From contig JAJDVQ010000015.1 of NCBI GenBank assembly GCA_022826045.1, positions 16,817 to 80,816 of the forward strand: a DNA stretch of 64,000 nt, in the 5' to 3' direction. The first letter of the stretch is position 1. Every line of letters starts with the position of its first letter. The position numbers and the translations under genes were made by a program. Positions 41,078 through 49,171 of this stretch are shown piece after piece. The DNA comes from Acidimicrobiia bacterium. Its GTDB lineage: Bacteria > Actinomycetota > Acidimicrobiia > Acidimicrobiales > Poriferisodalaceae. The notes beneath the pieces were generated by a model. It was not told where the DNA came from, ran no database searches, and worked only from the letters and a program-made list of their open reading frames with translations.

Positions 41078-42307
41078 GTGGAGCAATATCTGGACCGCCT
41101 TGTGGATCCTTGGCTCACCGAGGTGCTGACCGCTGTTCCCGCGGTCATGATCACCGGTGCTCGGGCCTCGGGCAAGACCACCACGGCGCTGCGGCACGCC
41201 GCTAGTGCTGTTCGCTTGGACAACGCGGCCGAGGCACTTGCGTTCGAGGCCGATCCCGACGCTGCGCTGCGCGGCCGCCTCGAACCCCTGCTGCTCGACG
41301 AGTGGCAGGCGTGCCCCGGGGTGCTCGGCGCGGTCAAGCGGGCCGTGGACACGGAGCGCCGACCGGGGAGGTTCATCTTGACGGGCTCGGTTCGATCTGA
41401 GACCGATCCGGCGCTCTGGCCTGGCACCGGCCGACTGATCAGGATGGGCATGCACCCGCTCACCGTGCGTGAACAGCTCTCCAGACCTCCTCGCCATTTC
41501 GTGAGCGGGCTGATCAACGGCGAGACTGTCGACCTGCCAGGCGATCCTCCCGATTTGCGCGACTATGCCGAGATCGCGTTGCGCGGCGGCTTTCCGGAGT
41601 CCGCGATCGAGCTGTCCGGCAGCATCCGAGACGACTGGCTGCGCAGCTACATCGAGCAGATGCTCACTCACGACGTGCCCGCGAGCGGCAACGGTGGCAG
41701 CGCAATCAAGATCGCTGAGTTCTTTCAGGCGTATGCCCTGAACTCGGCAGGAATCGTGAACGACAACACGCTGTACCAAGCTGTCGGGCTTGATCGGCGC
41801 ACTGCGCGCTCCCACACTGCGCTGTTGGCCGACATCGGGGTGATCGCCGAGATTCCGGCATGGGCCAGCAACCGCCTCAAGCGCCTGGCGCGTTCCCCGA
41901 AGCGATATGTCGCCGACACCGGGCTGTGGGGAGCGGCGATCCGAGCCGACCTAGGCCTGGTGATGAGCGACGGCGACCTGCTCGGCCGCCTCATCGACAC
42001 GTTCGTCGCCAACCAGCTACGCGCCGAAGCCGCGGTCGACCCGGCACGGCCGCAGTTCTACCACCTGCGCGACCGCGACGGCCGGCACGAGGTGGACCTC
42101 ATCGCCGATCTCGGCGCCCGAGGAATCGTCGGCATCGAGATCAAGGCTCACAGCGCACCCAGCCGCAGCCATGCCCGCCATCTGATATGGCTGCGCGACC
42201 GGCTGGGCGACCGGTTCATCGCAGGTGCGGTGCTTCACACCGGCCCAGCCCAGTTCGCTCTCGACCACCGCATCCACGCCATTCCCATCTGCGCGCTCTG
42301 GAGCTAG
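41078..42307 (+). CDS. DUF4143-type AAA ATPase
   Basis: This 409-residue protein has Walker A GARASGKTT (27-35), Walker B-like PLLLDEWQACPGVL (the LLLDExQ pattern of this family), sensor ILTGSVR and a RGGFPE motif. A C-terminal DUF4143 region follows with REVDLI-like HEVDLIADLGARGIVGIEIKAHS, a PD-(D/E)XK-like arrangement. These ATPases are widespread, often mobile or in defence-like neighbourhoods, and their function is not established. GTG 41078 is preferred over the frame opening at 41030: the fold begins there and a -10-like TACGCT lies seven bases upstream, implying a leaderless message. The upstream iteron-like repeats may regulate it. Confidence 0.82.
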   Translation: MEQYLDRLVDPWLTEVLTAVPAVMITGARASGKTTTALRHAASAVRLDNAAEALAFEADPDAALRGRLEPLLLDEWQACPGVLGAVKRAVDTERRPGRFILTGSVRSETDPALWPGTGRLIRMGMHPLTVREQLSRPPRHFVSGLINGETVDLPGDPPDLRDYAEIALRGGFPESAIELSGSIRDDWLRSYIEQMLTHDVPASGNGGSAIKIAEFFQAYALNSAGIVNDNTLYQAVGLDRRTARSHTALLADIGVIAEIPAWASNRLKRLARSPKRYVADTGLWGAAIRADLGLVMSDGDLLGRLIDTFVANQLRAEAAVDPARPQFYHLRDRDGRHEVDLIADLGARGIVGIEIKAHSAPSRSHARHLIWLRDRLGDRFIAGAVLHTGPAQFALDHRIHAIPICALWS

Positions 42308-42396
42308 CCAGACAGCCGAGGTCGGCCGCTTCGCCCCCGTGACGGCTCACACAATCAAGCCGACCTTGGGCTTCTCCCCGAAGGTAGGAGGGTCGG

Positions 42397-42475
42397 TCAG
42401 TCGGTGTGGGCTTGTTCGTAGTCGGTGGGGCTGGTCATGTCGTGGGTGCTCCGCTGCCGAGCGGGCGTCCGGTTC
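42397..42475 (-). pseudogene. IS3-family transposase (OrfB) C-terminal scrap
   Basis: The minus-strand frame ends PARQRSTHDMTSPTDYEQAHTD, resembling the R-R-H-S-T-x-G-M-x-SP-x-x-YE tail of IS3-type integrase/transposases. Only ~26 codons are recognisable and no integrase core or terminal repeat is visible. The short length keeps this tentative. It sits in the junction between the DUF4143 gene and the glycosyltransferase cassette, a plausible site of past insertion. Confidence 0.4.
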
Positions 42476-42585
42476 GCGTCGGCAGGCTGGCAAGTAGCCT
42501 CACGCGACCTTAACGAGCTCGCTTGGTCGATCCGGCTCTGCCGGGTCGGCGCCTGCCGGGTTCTCGCATTCCGACGGAGGCTGCG

Positions 42586-43935
42586 ATGGGTCCCGACACC
42601 GGGTCGGCAGACATGCAGTCCGGCGACGAGCCGGCCGGCAGCGAGCCGCCGCTGCGTGTCGCACTGCTGACCTACCGCGGCCATCCCTGGGTCGGCGGCC
42701 AAGGCATCTATGTGCGCCACCTGGCACGTGAGCTGTCGGCGCTCGGCCACAGCGTCGAGGTGTTCAGCGGGCCGCCCTACCCGCACCTCGACCCGGGCAT
42801 CAAGCTCACTGAGCTGCCCAGCCTCGACCTGTACCGCATGCCCGACCCGTTCCGGGTGCCCAAGCTGGCCGAGTTCCGCTCGCCCATCGACGTGCTGGAG
42901 TGGCTCATCACCTGCACGGCCTCGTTCGCCGAGCCGCTGACATTCAGCCTGCGGGCATTCCGTGCCCTGCGCAGCCGCCTCGACGACTTCGACTTGGTGC
43001 ACGACAACCAATGCCTCGGCTACGGCATCGACTGGCTGCGGCGGGCCGGCATGCCCACGCTCGGCACCATCCACCACCCGATCACGGTGGACCGGCGGCT
43101 CGAGATCGCCCACGCGCCCACCCGCGCCAAGCGGCTCGCCATGCGGCGCTTCTATGCCTTCACCCGCATGCAGAACCGGGTGGCGCGGCGCCTCGACCGA
43201 ATCGTGACCGTGTCCGCCAACAGCTTCGACGACATCGTGACCGACCTCGGCGTGGACCCCGCCCGCCTGAACATCGTCACGGTCGGTGTCGATCCGGCCC
43301 AGTTCCGGCCCCTGTCGCAGGTGACGCCGGTGCCCGGTCGGCTCATGACCACCGCCAGCGCCGACGTGGCCATGAAGGGCCTCGCCTACCTGCTCGAAGC
43401 GCTGGCCAAGCTGCGCACCGAGGACCCCTCGCTGCATCTCGTCGTGATCGGGCGTCCCAAGGACGACTCGGCGGCGAGCCGGCTCATCGACCGGCTCGAC
43501 TTGGCCGGCAGCGTCGAGTTCGTGAGCGGGGTACCCGACGAGCGCATCGTGGAGCTCTACAACGAGGCGCAACTGGCCGTGGTGCCGTCGCTGTACGAGG
43601 GCTTCTCGCTGCCTGCCGTCGAGGCGATGTCGTGCGGCGTGCCGCTGGTGGCGACCACCGGGGGCGCTCTGCCCGAGGTCACCGGCGCCGACGGCGAGAC
43701 CTGCCTGCAGGTGCCTCCCGGCGACTCGGAGGCGCTCGCGGCCCGCATCGGCTGGGCGCTCGCTCAGCCCGATCTGCGGGCAACCGTGGGAGCGGCTGGA
43801 CGGGCGCGGGTGAAGGCGAACTATTCGTGGGCTGCCACGGCTCGCAAGACCGTCGAGCAGTACCGAGCGCTGCTGGCCGACGCGCCAGCGGCGCCGCCGC
43901 GCAGGCGCGACTTCCGGGTGCTCGCTGATCGCTGA
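42586..43935 (+). CDS. Glycosyltransferase family 4 (GT-B) protein
   Basis: This 449-residue protein is a GT-B transferase. The N-terminal acceptor domain opens LRVALLTYRGHPWVGGQGIYVRHLARELSALGHSVEVF. The C-terminal donor domain has MTTASADVAMKGLAYLLEAL, LVVIGRPKDDS, and the family-4 EX7E-type site VVPSLYEGFSLPAVEAMSCGVPLVATTGGALPEV. It should transfer a nucleotide- or lipid-linked sugar in the cytoplasm; donor and acceptor are unknown. ATG 42586 follows GGAGG. Its stop overlaps the following methyltransferase start by one base (TGATG), so the three plus-strand genes form a coupled operon. Confidence 0.9.
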   Translation: MGPDTGSADMQSGDEPAGSEPPLRVALLTYRGHPWVGGQGIYVRHLARELSALGHSVEVFSGPPYPHLDPGIKLTELPSLDLYRMPDPFRVPKLAEFRSPIDVLEWLITCTASFAEPLTFSLRAFRALRSRLDDFDLVHDNQCLGYGIDWLRRAGMPTLGTIHHPITVDRRLEIAHAPTRAKRLAMRRFYAFTRMQNRVARRLDRIVTVSANSFDDIVTDLGVDPARLNIVTVGVDPAQFRPLSQVTPVPGRLMTTASADVAMKGLAYLLEALAKLRTEDPSLHLVVIGRPKDDSAASRLIDRLDLAGSVEFVSGVPDERIVELYNEAQLAVVPSLYEGFSLPAVEAMSCGVPLVATTGGALPEVTGADGETCLQVPPGDSEALAARIGWALAQPDLRATVGAAGRARVKANYSWAATARKTVEQYRALLADAPAAPPRRRDFRVLADR

Positions 43936-44717
43936 TGCTCACTGTCGACTACGAGCGTCTCGGCGCCGTTCGCGGCGACCGGGTGCTGGACCTGGGCTGT
44001 GGCGCGGGCCGTCACGCGTTCGAGAGCGCCCGGCGCGGCTGCGTTACCGTGGCGTCCGACCGCGATCCCGACGAGCTGCGCGCCGTCACCGACATGTTCG
44101 CAGCCATGGACGACGCCGGCGAGATCGACTCGCCGGACGGCCAGCAGCTCGGCCACGCAGTCGTGGCCGATGCCACCGCCTTGCCCTACCCCGACGCCAG
44201 CTTCGACCGGATCATCGCTGCGGAAGTGCTCGAGCACATCACCGACGACGAGCGGGCCGTCGCCGAGCTGGCACGGGTGCTGCGGCCCGGCGGCACGATT
44301 GCGGTGACGGTTCCGGCGAGAGCCGCCGAACGGGTCTGCTGGGCGCTGTCGACCGACTACCACGCACCCGCGGTGCCCGACGGCCATGTACGCATCTACC
44401 GCGCCGGAGAACTGCGGGCGAAGCTGGCAGCGGCCGGGCTGTCTGTCTCCGACAGTCACGGCGCGCACGGTCTGCACACGCCCTACTGGTGGCTGCGCTG
44501 CCTGGTCGGGCCGCGCAACGACCAGCACCCGCTGGTGCGGGCCTACCACCGGCTGCTGGTGTGGGACATGACCGACGGGCCGCCGCTGACCCGCACGCTC
44601 GACCGCCTGCTCAACGCCGTGCTGCCCAAGTCGACGGTGCTGTACGCCTGCAAAGCCCGTGCGCACGAAGCGTCTCAGTCGCTCGCCCAACCAGCGGGAG
44701 CCGCGCATGCAGCCTGA
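43935..44717 (+). CDS. Class I SAM-dependent methyltransferase
   Basis: This 260-residue protein has motif I VLDLGCGAGRHAFE, motif II VASDRDPDEL, an acidic ADATALPYPDASFDRIIAAEVLEHI (Methyltransf_11 pattern) and post-motif RVLRPGGTIAVTVP. The C-terminal third has aromatic and basic residues typical of small-molecule or lipid-linked acceptors. It overlaps the GT4 stop by one base and its own 3' end overlaps the next gene by 11 bp. The context suggests methylation of a glycan or glycolipid made by the neighbouring transferase. Confidence 0.9.
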   Translation: MLTVDYERLGAVRGDRVLDLGCGAGRHAFESARRGCVTVASDRDPDELRAVTDMFAAMDDAGEIDSPDGQQLGHAVVADATALPYPDASFDRIIAAEVLEHITDDERAVAELARVLRPGGTIAVTVPARAAERVCWALSTDYHAPAVPDGHVRIYRAGELRAKLAAAGLSVSDSHGAHGLHTPYWWLRCLVGPRNDQHPLVRAYHRLLVWDMTDGPPLTRTLDRLLNAVLPKSTVLYACKARAHEASQSLAQPAGAAHAA

Positions 44718-45831
44718 GTTCGCGCCCTCGGAATTCGCTGCGGCACCTGACGTCGGACCAAACGGTCACTCACGGCTCGCCACGGCACCCGACCGCAGAC
44801 GTGTCCGCCAAGCGCAGACCGTTGAACAGACCGCGCCGCTGCTGACAGGCGCTGAGGTCGCTGCCACGGCTGATGCCATCGAGGCGTGCCAGCAGCTCGA
44901 CGGTCTCATCCTGTGGTTCGACGGCGGGCACGCCGATCCGTGGAATCACGTCGAGACGGCCATGGCACTCGCGTCGGCGGGGCGCCGCCGGGCGGCCGAA
45001 AACGCCTACGAGTGGCTGCAGGCGAACCAGCACGACGCGGGCAGTTGGCACAACTACTACACCGCGCTCGGAGTGAAGGATTTCAAGGTCGACACCAACT
45101 GCTGCGCCTACATTGCCGTGGGTGTCTGGCACCACTGGCTGGCCACCGGCGACCGGGGCTTCGTCGAGGCGATGTGGCCGACGGTGGCACGGGCACTCGA
45201 CTTCGTGGTGAGCCTGCGCACTGCCAGCGGGCACATCCCCTGGGCGGTGCACGCCAACGGCACGCCGTGGCCGTACGCGCTGCTGACGGGTTCGTCGTCG
45301 ATCGTCCAGTCCCTGCGCTGCGGCCTCGCACTGGCCGAGCTGACCGGTCACGAGCGCCCCGCATGGGCGCGCACGCTGGCCCGCACCGAACACCAGATCC
45401 GACACCGGCCTGACGGGTTCGAGCCCAAGGACCGCTGGGCGATGGACTGGTACTACCCGGTGCTGTGCGGCGCGCTGACCGGCGCACAGGCCCGCTCCCA
45501 CCTCGCCGTCGGCGCGCCCAAGTTTGTGCTGCCTCAAGGGGTGCGCTGCGTGGCTGATCAGGTCTGGGTAACCGCGGCGGAGACATGCGAGTGCGCGATC
45601 GCCTACCTGCGCACTGGTGACTCAGCCACAGCCCGCCGGCTCGTCGAGGCCACCCGGGCGCTGCGTGCCGACGACGGCAGCTACTACACCGGCTGGGTGG
45701 TGCCGCAGGCCAAGACGTTCCCCGGCGGGGAGCGCTCCAGCTACACCGCCGCGGCGGTGCTGCTGGCCGCCGACGCGCTCGACCGGCGCAGCGCGGCTGC
45801 GGGCACGCTCACGGCCACCCCGGGGACGTAG
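44707..45831 (+). CDS. Prenyltransferase/squalene-cyclase-like alpha-alpha toroid protein
   Basis: This 374-residue protein is built of repeated helical pairs with QxxxG/W-type spacing: ACQQLDGLILWFDGGHADPWNHVETAMAL, YEWLQANQHDAGSWHNYYT, NCCAYIAVGVWHHWLATGD and RALRADDGSYYTGWVV. This is the alpha6-alpha6 toroid shared by prenyltransferases, cyclases and some glycosidases. Conserved D/H/W residues (FDGGHADPWNH, PWAVH, DRWAMDWYYPVL) line a likely pocket; the cyclase DXDD motif is absent. ATG 44707 follows GGGAG and overlaps the methyltransferase gene. Conserved linkage with GT4 and methyltransferase suggests a shared glycolipid or terpenoid-glycan pathway, but the reaction is unknown. Confidence 0.7.
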   Translation: MQPEFAPSEFAAAPDVGPNGHSRLATAPDRRRVRQAQTVEQTAPLLTGAEVAATADAIEACQQLDGLILWFDGGHADPWNHVETAMALASAGRRRAAENAYEWLQANQHDAGSWHNYYTALGVKDFKVDTNCCAYIAVGVWHHWLATGDRGFVEAMWPTVARALDFVVSLRTASGHIPWAVHANGTPWPYALLTGSSSIVQSLRCGLALAELTGHERPAWARTLARTEHQIRHRPDGFEPKDRWAMDWYYPVLCGALTGAQARSHLAVGAPKFVLPQGVRCVADQVWVTAAETCECAIAYLRTGDSATARRLVEATRALRADDGSYYTGWVVPQAKTFPGGERSSYTAAAVLLAADALDRRSAAAGTLTATPGT

Positions 45832-45917
45832 CCGGTCTGGCCGGAGGCCGTGGGCTCAACCGGCCCGCGAACGGGGCTAGCGGCTGCGGCAATCGAGATG
45901 CGTCGTGCCGGGCAGTT

Positions 45918-46538
45918 TCACCCGTCGACGGGTCTGCACAGAACGCGCAGGCTGCCGTGCGCGCTGCGCTCGACGAAGCCGTCGTCGAGCGCGCGCAGCC
46001 AGATCTCATACGGAGGCCGGCCGCCGTCGGCGGGATCGGGGAACACGTCGTGGATGGCCAGCAGGCCGCCCGGCATCACCTTGGGCGCCCAAGCCTCGTA
46101 GTCGGCATGGGCCGGCGCTTCGCCATGTCCTCCGTCGATGAACACCAGGGCGGCACGTGTCCAGTGCGCCGCGACCGTGACCGAGTCGCCCACGATTGCT
46201 ACGACCGCGTCTTCGATGCCGGCGTCGATGAGGGTCTGGCGCAGGACCGGCAGCGAATCCATGCGGCCGGTGCTGGGGTCGGCCAGCTCGGCGTCGTGAT
46301 GCTCCCAGCCGGCCTGCATCTCCTCCGAACCACGGTGGTGGTCGATGGTGAACAGCACCCCGCCGGACTCCGCGGCAGCCGCGCCCAGGTACACCGCGGA
46401 CTTGCCGCAGTACGAGCCGATCTCCACCAATGGCCCCAGCGAGGCCGCTTCGGCGGCGGCCCGGTACAGCGCCAGGCCCTCGTCGTGGGGCATGAAGCCC
46501 TTCACCTGCTGGGCCAGCGCCGCCAGTTCGGGGTTCAT
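45918..46538 (-). CDS. Class I SAM-dependent methyltransferase (Methyltransf_24 type)
   Basis: This 206-residue protein has PLVEIGSYCGKSAVYLGAAA (motif I, E-I-G-x-x-x-G), LFTIDHHRGSEE (acidic end of the second strand), VVAIVGDSVTVAAHW, ALVFIDGGHGEAPAHADYEAW (the D-G-x-H metal/acceptor region) and GGLLAIHDVF. The pattern is that of Methyltransf_24/CmcI-like enzymes acting on sugars or small hydroxylated compounds. It overlaps the GtrA gene upstream by four bases (ATGA), so they are coupled. It faces the GT4 operon convergently and likely serves the same glycan pathway. Confidence 0.88.
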   Translation of the reverse strand: MNPELAALAQQVKGFMPHDEGLALYRAAAEAASLGPLVEIGSYCGKSAVYLGAAAAESGGVLFTIDHHRGSEEMQAGWEHHDAELADPSTGRMDSLPVLRQTLIDAGIEDAVVAIVGDSVTVAAHWTRAALVFIDGGHGEAPAHADYEAWAPKVMPGGLLAIHDVFPDPADGGRPPYEIWLRALDDGFVERSAHGSLRVLCRPVDG

Positions 46539-46966
46539 CGCCCCTCAGAGGCCGAGCCGGCGGGGGCCTCAGGTCGGGCGAACAGCACCCGGTCCAGCAG
46601 GATGAACTTCCCCGCCCACAACACCCCGAAGCCGATGAGATTCGCCGCCGAGACGGCCACGGTCGACTGCCACCACCGGTCGGCCAGTGCCACTGCCAGC
46701 GACGAGATGCCGAGCCCGGCGAGGCTGTAAGCCCAGAACGGCAGGATCTCGCCGGTGAGCGAATGGCGGTCGGTGCGAGACCACACCCAGCGCCGGTTGG
46801 CGTAGTACGCCGGCCCGGCGGCAACGCACACCGCCACCACGTTGGCCACGACGGCGGGCCACTCCAGCACCGCATAGGCCACGACCAGCACGGCCTGGGT
46901 CACCACCACGGTGCCGACCGACACCGTGCTGTAGCCGACCAGCCGCCCGAGGAGTCCCCACCTCAT
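46535..46966 (-). CDS. GtrA-family membrane protein
   Basis: This 143-residue protein has four transmembrane helices: LLGRLVGYSTVSVGTVVVTQAVLVVAYAVL, WPAVVANVVAVCVAAGPAYYANRRWVW, FWAYSLAGLGISSLAVALA, and NLIGFGVLWAGKFILLDRVLF. The motif YYANRRWVW (NRxWxW) after helix 2 and the KF-LLDRVLF end are diagnostic for GtrA. The family is linked to lipid-linked sugar (for example bactoprenyl-glucose) translocation. It is the first gene of a two-gene unit with the methyltransferase, supporting a cell-envelope glycosylation locus together with the convergent GT4 operon. Confidence 0.9.
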   Translation of the reverse strand: MRWGLLGRLVGYSTVSVGTVVVTQAVLVVAYAVLEWPAVVANVVAVCVAAGPAYYANRRWVWSRTDRHSLTGEILPFWAYSLAGLGISSLAVALADRWWQSTVAVSAANLIGFGVLWAGKFILLDRVLFARPEAPAGSASEGR

Positions 46967-46980
46967 CGCCCGCGCCTCAC

Positions 46981-47029
46981 TGGGTCGATCTCAGTGGGTC
47001 GATCTCAGTGCGCCCGAATGTCAGGGCGC
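46981..47029. repeat. 14-bp tandem duplication followed by a short hairpin
   Basis: TGGGTCGATCTCAG occurs twice in direct tandem (46981-46994 and 46995-47008). The next bases form GCGCCC (47010-47015) and GGGCGC (47024-47029) with an 8-base loop. The hairpin lies downstream of the DoxX stop (47069) on the minus strand and could be a weak terminator, but no T-run follows. Confidence 0.45.
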
Positions 47030-47068
47030 GAGGGGCTCTGGCGAGGTGCCGCAGGCGAAACGCGGCGG

Positions 47069-47572
47069 TCACTGCTCCGCTGGGGCGTTGGGCCGGTAGA
47101 AGACCGCCAGAAGCAGGACCGTCGACGCCAGCCCGCCGGCGATGGCGACAGCGAACCAGACCGGCCCGCTCCAGTCGAGGCCGATCGCGTTGTCCACCGA
47201 CCAGTCGCCGGGACCGGTCGCCGCCACAGCCGCCGCGGCCACGGCCAGCACGAACACGTACTCCCAGCCCTCACGGATGATGAAGAAACCGTTCTTGCGA
47301 TGGCCGACCCACCCAGCGGTGGTCATCACGCCGATGAATGCCATCGAGCTGAGGGGCGTCAGCAGCCCGAGCGCCAGGCCGATGCCGGCGCCGATCTCGG
47401 TGAGGGCCGCGAGGTACGCATGCAGCAGACCCGGGCGCAGCCCCTCGGCGGCGAACCAGTTGCCGACGCCCCCGATGCCGCCGCGGAACTTGGCGACGCC
47501 GTGCAGCGCCAGCGTGACGCCCACGACGACTCGCAGGACGAGCAGGCCCAGGTTGATGCTGTCCGGGTCCAT
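47069..47572 (-). CDS. DoxX-family membrane protein
   Basis: This 167-residue protein has four helices: NLGLLVLRVVVGVTLALHGVAKF, YLAALTEIGAGIGLALGLLTPLSSMAFIGVM, VFVLAVAAAAVAATG and FAVAIAGGLASTVLLLAVF. The LR-x-x-x-G-x-x-x-x-x-HG-x-x-K start and the GLLTPLSSMAFIGVM block are typical of DoxX/DoxD-like proteins, associated with quinone-linked redox or membrane stress. The gene stands alone on the minus strand. Its partners and substrate are unknown. Confidence 0.88.
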   Translation of the reverse strand: MDPDSINLGLLVLRVVVGVTLALHGVAKFRGGIGGVGNWFAAEGLRPGLLHAYLAALTEIGAGIGLALGLLTPLSSMAFIGVMTTAGWVGHRKNGFFIIREGWEYVFVLAVAAAAVAATGPGDWSVDNAIGLDWSGPVWFAVAIAGGLASTVLLLAVFYRPNAPAEQ

Positions 47573-47637
47573 GGTGCTCGGGCCTCCTCAAGGGTGTTGC
47601 AGCCGTCTGCGGCGAGCTGTCTGGCTGCGCACCGTAC

Positions 47638-48117
47638 TCACAACTCGAGCCGGTAGACGTTGGTATTCCGCTGGTTGAAGCCGAGCCGGGCGTACAGGCG
47701 GTTGGCGGCCTCCCGGTCGGGTCGAGAGGTCAGGTCCACCGTGCGGGCGCCCGCCTGCTGGGCGATCTCGACGGCCCGCCGGTTGAGCGCGGCGCCGATG
47801 CCGCGGCCCCGTGCCGACTCGTCCACCACGACGTCTTCGATCCACGCCCGCAGACCGCTGGCCAGCGGGAAGAGCACCAGGATCATGGCGCCGACGATCC
47901 CGCCGGCGCTGTCTCGCGCGATCAGCACCGTGTTGGCAGCGTGGCCCACGATGCGTTCCAGCGCTGCGGCGGCGGGCGGCGGCGAGCTCGACAGCTGCGG
48001 GTGCAGGCGGGCGAACGCGGCCACCAGCTCGTCGCTGGCCCCTTCGCACACCTCGATCCGCACATCGGGGTGCGCCGAGGCGGGCGCTGCGCCGCCGGCA
48101 CCGGTCTGATCAGCCAT
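47638..48117 (-). CDS. GNAT-family N-acetyltransferase
   Basis: This 159-residue acetyltransferase has strand-4 IVGAMILVLFP, WIEDVVVDESARGRGIGAALNRRAVEIAQQAG (motif A, RGxGxG/A acetyl-CoA loop), VDLTSRPDREAANRLYARLGFNQRNTNVYRLEL (motif B and the final strand). The N-terminal part is short and acidic. The substrate is unknown. ATG 48117 (MADQTG) is preferred because the 60 residues upstream are not family-like. It is divergent from the PAC2 gene, 70 bp away. Confidence 0.88.
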   Translation of the reverse strand: MADQTGAGGAAPASAHPDVRIEVCEGASDELVAAFARLHPQLSSSPPPAAAALERIVGHAANTVLIARDSAGGIVGAMILVLFPLASGLRAWIEDVVVDESARGRGIGAALNRRAVEIAQQAGARTVDLTSRPDREAANRLYARLGFNQRNTNVYRLEL

Positions 48118-48187
48118 GAAGCGCATGGTAGGTGCATCCTGTGACAGCAGGGTCGGCGCGCAGCGGGGCGCGGATAGCCTCCCGGCT

Positions 48188-49051
48188 GTGGGCCATATGG
48201 AGTGGTTCGAGCACCCCGAACCAGGCAGCGACGCCGTTCTCATCGCAGCGTTCTCGGGCTGGAACGACGCCGGCGATGCGGCCACCGAGTCGGCCAAGTA
48301 CCTGCGGCGGCGCTTTCGCTGCCATCCCGTCGCCCAGATCGACCCGGAGTTCTTCTACGACTTCGCCTCGGTGCGGCCGAGCGTGCACGTCGTCGACGGC
48401 GAGCGGGAGATCGACTGGCCGACGCCAGACGTTCGCGTCGGCGAGGCCGACGACGGCCGGTCGGTGATCACCGTGCTGGGCGTCGAGCCCCGGCTGCGCT
48501 GGCGCACCTTCTGCGACGTGATCATCGAGATGGCCGAGACGCTGGGCGTCTCCACGGTGGTGACGCTGGGCGCGCTGCTCACCGACACCCATCACAATGC
48601 GCCGGTCAACGTGGTGGGGGCTTCCAACAACGCCGCGCTGAATCTCACGATGGGCCTGCGCCAGTCCACCTACGAGGGCCCCACGGGGATCATCGGCGTG
48701 CTCAACGACGCCTGCCACCGGGCCGGCTTCGCGAGCGTGTCGTTCTGGGCCACCGTCCCCACCTACGTGCACAACTACCCATCACCGAAGGCCGCCTTGG
48801 CGCTGGCCGAGCGGGTGGGGCAGTTCATGGGCGTGACGCTGGGCGAGTCAGAGCTGCACAGCGCCGCCGCCAACTACGGCCGCCAGATCGACGAGCTGGT
48901 CGCCGGCGACGACACGCTCGCCCAGTACGCGCAGCAGATTCTCGAAGAGTCCGCCGCCGAAGCCGTCGAGGACTTCAGCGAGATGGTCGAGAACCCCGAC
49001 GGCCTCATCGACGAGTTGGAGCAGTTCTTGCGTCAGCAGGAACCTGACTGA
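48188..49051 (+). CDS. PAC2-family protein (proteasome assembly chaperone-like)
   Basis: This 287-residue protein contains VLIAAFSGWNDAGDAATESAKYL (the diagnostic G-W-N-D-A-G-x-A block), IDPEFFYDFASVRP, TVVTLGALLTDTHHNAP and a C-terminal acidic helical tail (DEL..FLRQQ). Actinobacterial PAC2 proteins are linked to the bacterial proteasome by co-occurrence and fold, but a direct role is unproven. GTG 48188 is used: TAGCCT (48175-48180) would place transcription start at about 48187, suggesting a leaderless gene. ATG 48197 (MEWFEHP) is an alternative. A perfect hairpin follows the stop. Confidence 0.88.
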   Translation: MGHMEWFEHPEPGSDAVLIAAFSGWNDAGDAATESAKYLRRRFRCHPVAQIDPEFFYDFASVRPSVHVVDGEREIDWPTPDVRVGEADDGRSVITVLGVEPRLRWRTFCDVIIEMAETLGVSTVVTLGALLTDTHHNAPVNVVGASNNAALNLTMGLRQSTYEGPTGIIGVLNDACHRAGFASVSFWATVPTYVHNYPSPKAALALAERVGQFMGVTLGESELHSAAANYGRQIDELVAGDDTLAQYAQQILEESAAEAVEDFSEMVENPDGLIDELEQFLRQQEPD

Positions 49052-49058
49052 TCATCTG

Positions 49059-49119
49059 CGCAGCGCCCCTGCGAACCCACGAGATGAAGTTCTCTGCCAA
49101 CGAGCACGGGGGCGCTGCG
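49059..49119. terminator. Bidirectional hairpin between convergent PAC2 and glnD genes
   Basis: CGCAGCGCCCC at 49059-49069 pairs perfectly with GGGGCGCTGCG at 49109-49119 (11 bp, ~39-nt loop). It begins eight bases after the PAC2 stop and ends ~52 bp from the glnD stop. No U-run follows, as is usual in high-GC actinobacteria. Confidence 0.55.
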
Positions 49120-49171
49120 TCTTCTCGGACTGTAACCGGATGCCACAGCATCCGGCAAGCGATTTGTGCGG

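Noticed and set aside
42523..42585. Upstream start for the GT4 glycosyltransferase at 42523
   Set aside because: The extra 21 residues are not conserved-looking and GGAGG sits correctly before ATG 42586.
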